The notes beneath the pieces are model-generated. The model was not told the origin of the DNA. It searched no databases and was given only the letters and a program-made list of their open reading frames with translations. From the NCBI GenBank assembly GCA_002421845.1, contig DISL01000112.1, positions 1 to 10,258 on the forward strand: a stretch of DNA of 10,258 nucleotides, in the 5' to 3' direction. Both the position numbers and the translations under genes were made by a program. The stretch comes from Epsilonproteobacteria bacterium UBA6211 (GTDB taxonomy: Bacteria > Campylobacterota > Campylobacteria > Campylobacterales > Arcobacteraceae). Positions 6,839 to 10,258 of this stretch are shown piece by piece (within the stretch, counting starts at the first letter, position 1; the number at the start of each line of letters is the position of its first letter).

Positions 6839-6853
6839 GGGACAGTCGCCACC
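6839..6853 (+). repeat. GGGACAGTCGCCACC motif
   Basis: This GC-rich 15-mer stands out in an A-rich context just downstream of the antiporter gene. It shares the GGGACA core with the RAYT element ends (GGGGACAGAATAC) and lies 17 bp before a REP-like palindrome. I read it as a relic or satellite of a RAYT/REP-type element. That link is inferred from the shared core and proximity, not proven here. Confidence 0.4.
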
Positions 6854-6870
6854 TTAAAAAAACTTTTTCT

Positions 6871-6896
6871 CGTTCCCAATGTCCTCGTTGGGAACG
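6871..6896. repeat. REP-like palindrome
   Basis: CGTTCCCAA at 6871-6879 and TTGGGAACG at 6888-6896 are perfect 9-bp inverted arms around an 8-base loop (TGTCCTCG). The GC-rich arms are foreign to the surrounding sequence. Palindromes of this CGTTCCC...GGGAACG type are scattered in many bacterial genomes as REP-like elements. It has no T-tract on either side and so is not a standard intrinsic terminator, though it could stall polymerase between the antiporter gene and the convergent operon. Confidence 0.7.
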
Positions 6897-6964
6897 CATA
6901 TAAAAGCATGAATGTAGGGAGTGTATAATGATAATTAGAAAATTGGGACAAGTACAATTAAATA

Positions 6965-7105
6965 GGTATGAGCTAAATTGCACAAGAAACCGGACTAGGA
7001 AGAGAAAACCTATATAAAACTTTTCATAAAGGAACAAAACCGAAATTTGACACTATCATGAAAGTAATGCAATCTTTTGGTGTAAAAATGCAAGTTTCAG
7101 CTTAA
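6965..7105 (+). pseudogene. C-terminal remnant of a HigA-like addiction-module antidote
   Basis: The frame ending at TAA 7103-7105 reads GMS, stop, then IAQETGLGRENLYKTF, HKGTKPKFDTIMKV and MQSFGVKMQVSA. This is the characteristic HTH C-terminus of the 'probable addiction module antidote' antitoxin family (COG3636, downstream partner of HigB/RelE-like toxins). The in-frame TAA at 6974-6976 stands where family members usually have Gln, consistent with a CAA to TAA change. A second in-frame TAA lies at 6959-6961. The N-terminal half is not recognisable upstream, and no toxin gene is nearby. It is therefore a dead remnant, which together with the REP-like motifs fills the 310-bp gap after the antiporter gene. 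Confidence 0.7.
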
Positions 7106-7123
7106 AAGAAATCTAATACAAGT

Positions 7124-7531
7124 TTAGCAACTCAAATCCACATCCTTCATAACCTCACTCCAAGAGTATGAAAAGTGTTTTTTGATATAGTTTTCCTTAT
7201 GTGGTACGGTGCATTTTGAGCAGTCTTGGTGGGTGATGCCGTTGTATTCCATTTGTTTGCCGTTTTTTGAGTCTATGGAGCAGAAGCTTTTTATCTTCGG
7301 GGCTTTATCGTCAAATCTGAAGTGTGGGCAACCGCAAAAGTAGCAGTTAAGTTCTTTCATATCGTGGCATTTTTGGTTTTTGGCAAAAAGAGGGCAGAAG
7401 TCTTTTTCGTGTATGACCATATTTTCAAATCTAAAATATTCTATTATCTCATCTATGGTTTTGCCTGATAGTTTGTTTATAATATCTCGGTGTTTTTTGG
7501 CGTGGTTATCAAACCAGTTTTTGTAGCTCAT
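7124..7531 (-). CDS. cysteine-rich metal-binding protein (PF04071-like)
   Basis: This 135-aa cytoplasmic protein has nine cysteines. The pattern FCPLF (Cys46), KCHDMKELNCYFCGCPHF (Cys55, 63, 66, 68), CSIDSKNGKQ (Cys84) and GITHQDCSKCTVPHKENY (Cys104, 107; His111) matches the cysteine-rich small domain PF04071. That domain is thought to bind metal and often sits beside cobalamin-related or redox genes. The first 40 residues form a helical extension. The function is unknown; zinc or iron-sulfur binding is the natural reading. It is the last gene of a three-gene operon: its ATG (7531-7529) overlaps the TGA of the transglutaminase-like gene by four bases (ATGA), implying translational coupling. 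Confidence 0.8.
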   Translation of the reverse strand: MSYKNWFDNHAKKHRDIINKLSGKTIDEIIEYFRFENMVIHEKDFCPLFAKNQKCHDMKELNCYFCGCPHFRFDDKAPKIKSFCSIDSKNGKQMEYNGITHQDCSKCTVPHKENYIKKHFSYSWSEVMKDVDLSC

Positions 7532-8136
7532 AGTTTATATTCCATCGAATTTATTTTTAGTTTTTTATTGATAAAAGGGTCTATGACGGCACTTATATCA
7601 TCTAGCTTGTATTTGAGTTCAAAGCCTACTTTTGAGCCTTTTGCCGTACTTTCTAGTATATAATATTTCTCGCCGTTTATATATAGTCCTTTTGCGTCTC
7701 GGAGTCTTTTATCTTTGAGTTTGACTATGACGAATATATGTCTTGGGACGGTTACAAAATAGCTTTCATATCCGCTTACTTTTAGCATAGAAATCAAAAG
7801 GTTGCTTTTGTCGTCACAATCACCAAAGTTTTGTTCTACGGTGTTTTTCGGGCTTTTGGCTACGAACGTGTTTTCTTTATATGGTATGGCTGTTACGTAA
7901 TCAAGCATATTTTGAACTTTGCACAGGTCATCTTGGCAGTTTTGACTTAGATGTTGGGCAAGGTGTTTGGTGAAATCATCTTCTCTTACTTGATTTACGT
8001 ATGTTGCACCGTTGATATCTATAAATTGGTTTTTGGCTATAAAAAAGGCATTGAAACCAAGGTATGCAAAAAGTAAGACGGCACTAATGCTAACTACAAA
8101 AGATATATAATATGCTATCTTACTTTGAAAAATCAT
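7528..8136 (-). CDS. membrane-anchored transglutaminase-like protein
   Basis: Residues 8-34 form one transmembrane helix, and the rest is predicted to be periplasmic. The core NFGDCDDKSNLLISMLKVSG (103-122) carries the nucleophile Cys107. His133 in VPRHIFVIV and Glu162 in YYILESTAKGSKVG complete a Cys-His-Glu/Asp triad of the transglutaminase-like superfamily, with Glu in place of the commoner Asp. Cys67 and Cys72 may form a disulfide, which would suit the periplasm. Such domains act as proteases, amidases or crosslinkers; the substrate is unknown. It resembles LapG-type proteases only in fold class and triad, so I do not call it LapG. ATGA overlaps link it to both neighbours (8133-8136 and 7528-7531). 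Confidence 0.82.
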   Translation of the reverse strand: MIFQSKIAYYISFVVSISAVLLFAYLGFNAFFIAKNQFIDINGATYVNQVREDDFTKHLAQHLSQNCQDDLCKVQNMLDYVTAIPYKENTFVAKSPKNTVEQNFGDCDDKSNLLISMLKVSGYESYFVTVPRHIFVIVKLKDKRLRDAKGLYINGEKYYILESTAKGSKVGFELKYKLDDISAVIDPFINKKLKINSMEYKL

Positions 8137-8426
8137 AGTACGTTTTTGATAGTAGCTTTAGAGTCTTTTACCGTTATATAAACGCTAAATTCATAGGCGT
8201 ATTTGTGGTCTATCCCGACGTTGAGTATATATTCTCCCGCTTTGGTGATATCCCAACCTTCACCGAATTTCACACACTCTTCACCTTCATAGTGGTAACC
8301 GTCAAAAGCATTTATTACTTCATCTTTTAGTTCATCCAAAGGGATGTTTTCAAGGCATTCTAAGTTTTTTATTACCGTTTTGATAGTAACTCTAAATTTT
8401 GTAAGGTCTAATTCTTCTTCAAACAC
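8133..8426 (-). CDS. conserved-looking hypothetical protein (97 aa), operon leader
   Basis: This small acidic protein of mixed helix and strand prediction has no signal peptide or membrane segment. It has Cys24 (NLECLENI) and Cys51 (GEECVKFGEGWDI), and its second half looks like beta strands (EYILNVGIDHK, YEFSVYITV). I do not recognise its family. It starts at GTG 8426-8424, supported by AAAGGA on the minus strand (8437-8432) five bases upstream. It is the first gene of the operon with the transglutaminase-like and Cys-rich proteins; its TGA overlaps the next ATG by four bases. Coupling suggests that it works with the transglutaminase-like protein, possibly as an inhibitor or substrate, but that is inference. 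Confidence 0.7.
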   Translation of the reverse strand: MFEEELDLTKFRVTIKTVIKNLECLENIPLDELKDEVINAFDGYHYEGEECVKFGEGWDITKAGEYILNVGIDHKYAYEFSVYITVKDSKATIKNVL

Positions 8427-8455
8427 AGATTTCCTTTGGATATAATATGGGGTGT

Positions 8456-8461
8456 ATTATA
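8456..8461 (-). promoter_or_regulatory. -10 box for the minus-strand operon
   Basis: TATAAT on the minus strand (8461-8456) lies about 30 bases before the GTG start of the 97-aa gene, giving a leader of about 23 bases that includes AAAGGA. No convincing -35 is seen, which is common in epsilonproteobacterial sigma70 promoters. A 16-bp palindrome sits immediately upstream. Confidence 0.45.
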
Positions 8462-8465
8462 TATT

Positions 8466-8481
8466 AAACTTATTTAAGTTT
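8466..8481. promoter_or_regulatory. palindrome in divergent intergenic region (candidate operator)
   Basis: AAACTTA (8466-8472) and TAAGTTT (8475-8481) are perfect 7-bp arms around TT. It lies just upstream of both the minus-strand -10 and a possible plus-strand -10 (TATAGA 8488-8493, within the smaller palindrome AGTATAGAATACT). Its position would let one regulator control both the transglutaminase operon and the c-di-GMP gene. In AT-rich DNA such palindromes can also arise by chance. Confidence 0.35.
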
Positions 8482-8541
8482 TGTTAGTATAGAATACTTA
8501 AATACTAAAGACTTATTACGCTACCCGAAAAAGGTTTACTT

Positions 8542-10258
8542 ATGGAATCAAAAGACTTGCAAAGTTTTAAGAATGCTTTTTTAATAACATTTTTATATTT
8601 TATATTTGGTATAACATGGATTATAATAACTGACAATATAGTTGCTACGTCTGTAAATGCTACAGATGAACTTACATTGATGCAAACATATAAGGGTTGG
8701 TTTTTTATTTTCATTACGGCAGTTTTTTTATTTGCACTTAGCTATAGGTTTTTTAGTAAAATCCATCAGCAGTATTTAAAACAATCCCAGGAGCGAGAAA
8801 AACATCAAAAAGAAATATCAAAAAATGATATGCTAGTTAGGACTATTGTAAATAGTTCTCCTGATGCAATATTTGTGAAAGACTTGGATGGAAAGTATGC
8901 TTTATTCAATAATGGTGCTGCTAATATAGTAGGTATAGATGCCGACAAAATAATAGGGAAAGATGATTTTGCTCTTTTCCCGCAAGAAGATGCTCAAAGA
9001 TTACGTAGTCATGATAAAGAAATAATAGAAGCAGGAATAATTAAGACAACGGAAGAACAAGTTACTACAATGTTTGGGGTTAAGTCATTTCTTGTGACAA
9101 AGGGTCCTTTATTTACCGAAAGTGGTGAGGTTTTTGGTTTATTTGGAATTTCTAGGGATATAACGGAACAGAAACAATATGAGGAGTTTTTACAAAAATC
9201 AAAAGAGGAATTTTATCACCTAGCACATATTGATATTTTGACTGGATTGCCGAATAGACTTTATTTCACAGAGGTTATGAGGGATAAGTGTGATACAAAA
9301 AAACCTTTTAGTATGATATTGCTTGATCTTGATGAGTTCAAGATTGTTAATGACTCTTATGGGCATAGATTTGGAGATAGGCTTCTAGTGGAAGTATCAA
9401 AAATATTTGTTGATATTTTTGGAGATAGTTCTTTTGTGGCGAGAATGGGAGGGGATGAGTTTGCTATTATTATGGATTCTAATGACCAAGATTATATAGT
9501 TTCTTTGATGAAGAATTTGCATGATACTTTAAATAACTCGTTTCATATAGGTGATATTGAGGTTTATATTACGGCAAGTTCCGGTATATCAATATATGGT
9601 AACAATGCAACAATGGAAGTGATGCTACAAGAAGCAGATGCCGCAATGTCAAATGCTAAAAAGACTGGTAAAAATAAATTCTCATTTTTTGATATTCAAT
9701 ATACACAAGATGCTTTAAATCATACAAAGATAGCTACAAATCTCAAAAAAGCTCTAAAAAGTAATGAATTGGAGCTTTATTTCCAACCACAGTATAACCC
9801 ATACAATAATGAAATAGTAGGATTTGAAGCTCTCATAAGATGGAATTTTGAAGATACTATGATATTGCCTTCACAATTTATACCTATTGCCGAAGAAACA
9901 GGTTTGATAGTTGAAATAGGTGATTTTGTATTGATGGAGAGTTTAAAAACAGCCGTAAGATGGCATAAAGATGGAATATTCAAGGGGAAAATTGCTATTA
10001 ATGTCTCAGCTAGACAATTTATACATCTTGAGTTTGTTAATACTATTGAAAAGTTCCTAAAAGAGACCGGCTGTGAACCTTCTTTTATAGAACTTGAAAT
10101 TACCGAGAGTTCTATTTTAGAAAATCCAGAGTACACTATTTCTATTTTGAAAAGTTTAAAAGAAATGGGATTTCATATTTCTCTGGATGATTTTGGGACA
10201 GGTTATTCGTCCTTGTCATACCTTAAAAATTTGCCTATTGATAAAATCAAAATAGATC
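8542..10258 (+). CDS. membrane PAS-GGDEF-EAL protein, c-di-GMP turnover (3' end outside window)
   Basis: The first 572 codons are present and the frame is open to the edge. Two membrane helices (about 10-35 and 53-75) frame a short periplasmic loop. A coiled linker follows, then a PAS domain (about 97-213, NSSPDAIFVKDLDGKYALFN). The GGDEF domain (about 225-385) has DILTGLPNR, the LDEFKIVNDSYGHRFGD signature and an intact GGDEF at 303-307. The EAL domain (from about 395) has QPQYNP, FEALIRW (EAL 429-431), INVSARQF, ELEITES and DDFGTGYSSL (549-558), with the metal ligands seen so far intact. Both synthase and phosphodiesterase motifs are therefore canonical, but the inhibitory RxxD I-site before GGDEF is absent (GDSS at 294-297). 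The start is ATG 8542, with AAGG at 8531-8534; an in-frame TAA at 8506-8508 limits alternatives. Confidence 0.93.
   Translation, partial: MESKDLQSFKNAFLITFLYFIFGITWIIITDNIVATSVNATDELTLMQTYKGWFFIFITAVFLFALSYRFFSKIHQQYLKQSQEREKHQKEISKNDMLVRTIVNSSPDAIFVKDLDGKYALFNNGAANIVGIDADKIIGKDDFALFPQEDAQRLRSHDKEIIEAGIIKTTEEQVTTMFGVKSFLVTKGPLFTESGEVFGLFGISRDITEQKQYEEFLQKSKEEFYHLAHIDILTGLPNRLYFTEVMRDKCDTKKPFSMILLDLDEFKIVNDSYGHRFGDRLLVEVSKIFVDIFGDSSFVARMGGDEFAIIMDSNDQDYIVSLMKNLHDTLNNSFHIGDIEVYITASSGISIYGNNATMEVMLQEADAAMSNAKKTGKNKFSFFDIQYTQDALNHTKIATNLKKALKSNELELYFQPQYNPYNNEIVGFEALIRWNFEDTMILPSQFIPIAEETGLIVEIGDFVLMESLKTAVRWHKDGIFKGKIAINVSARQFIHLEFVNTIEKFLKETGCEPSFIELEITESSILENPEYTISILKSLKEMGFHISLDDFGTGYSSLSYLKNLPIDKIKID

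Noticed and set aside
6825..7037. Minus-strand open frame across the REP-like palindrome
   Set aside because: It is antisense to the antitoxin remnant and runs through repeats, with no protein-like features.
7528..8136. LapG protease call for the transglutaminase-like protein
   Set aside because: The Cys motif and Glu third residue differ from LapG, and the divergent GGDEF-EAL protein has intact catalytic motifs where they can be seen, whereas LapD is a degenerate receptor.
8505..8714. Minus-strand open frame over the start of the GGDEF-EAL gene
   Set aside because: It overlaps the well-supported plus-strand coding start.
9777..10136. Minus-strand open frame inside the EAL domain
   Set aside because: Antisense to conserved EAL motifs.

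Overview
The window looks like chromosomal DNA of a Campylobacterota (epsilonproteobacterial) organism, for example a free-living Sulfurimonas-, Arcobacter- or Sulfurospirillum-like bacterium. This is inferred from low GC content, start sites of the AAAGGA-(5-8 nt)-ATG type, tightly overlapping ATGA operons and the flavour of the DbpA-type helicase and PAS-GGDEF-EAL proteins. No rRNA, tRNA or CRISPR array was seen, so the placement is not firm.

Left part (1-1295): the possible tail of an upstream gene, then two co-directional genes 20 bp apart that encode predicted lipoproteins: one of unknown function (160-600) and one with Sel1-like repeats (621-1295).

Accessory island (about 1300-4230, very AT-rich): positions 1296-1445 hold nothing convincing. 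Then come two diverged copies of a 128-143 bp repeat (1446-1573 and 2924-3066). Each carries a TTGATT-(16/17)-TAYAAT promoter bracketed by a 10-bp inverted repeat. Copy 1 is followed by a short, apparently frameshifted ORF (1596-1828) and an Abi_2/AbiD/F-type HEPN gene (1852-2835). Copy 2 is followed by a small two-helix membrane protein gene (3091-3435). Next is a 778-bp element with 21-bp near-perfect terminal inverted repeats, carrying a REP-associated (RAYT, Y1/HUH) transposase. The element abuts a dbpA-like RNA helicase gene that has lost its first third or so, including the Walker A region; the missing part is not elsewhere in the window.

Centre (5409-7105): an intact CPA2-type cation/proton antiporter gene. 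After it comes a 310-bp decayed intergenic stretch with a GGGACAGTCGCCACC motif, a perfect 9-bp-arm REP-like palindrome and the C-terminal remnant of a HigA-like (addiction-module antidote) antitoxin interrupted by stop codons.

Right part (7124-end): on the minus strand, a three-gene operon with two ATGA overlaps encodes a 97-aa unknown protein, a membrane-anchored transglutaminase-like protein and a PF04071-like cysteine-rich protein. Across a 115-bp divergent intergenic region, with a 16-bp palindrome and a candidate minus-strand promoter, lies a membrane PAS-GGDEF-EAL c-di-GMP protein gene that runs off the right edge.

The strongest leads are the promoter-bearing repeats that frame the Abi gene like a cassette, the RAYT element sitting exactly at the break of dbpA, and the uncharacterised transglutaminase/Cys-rich operon divergent from the c-di-GMP gene.
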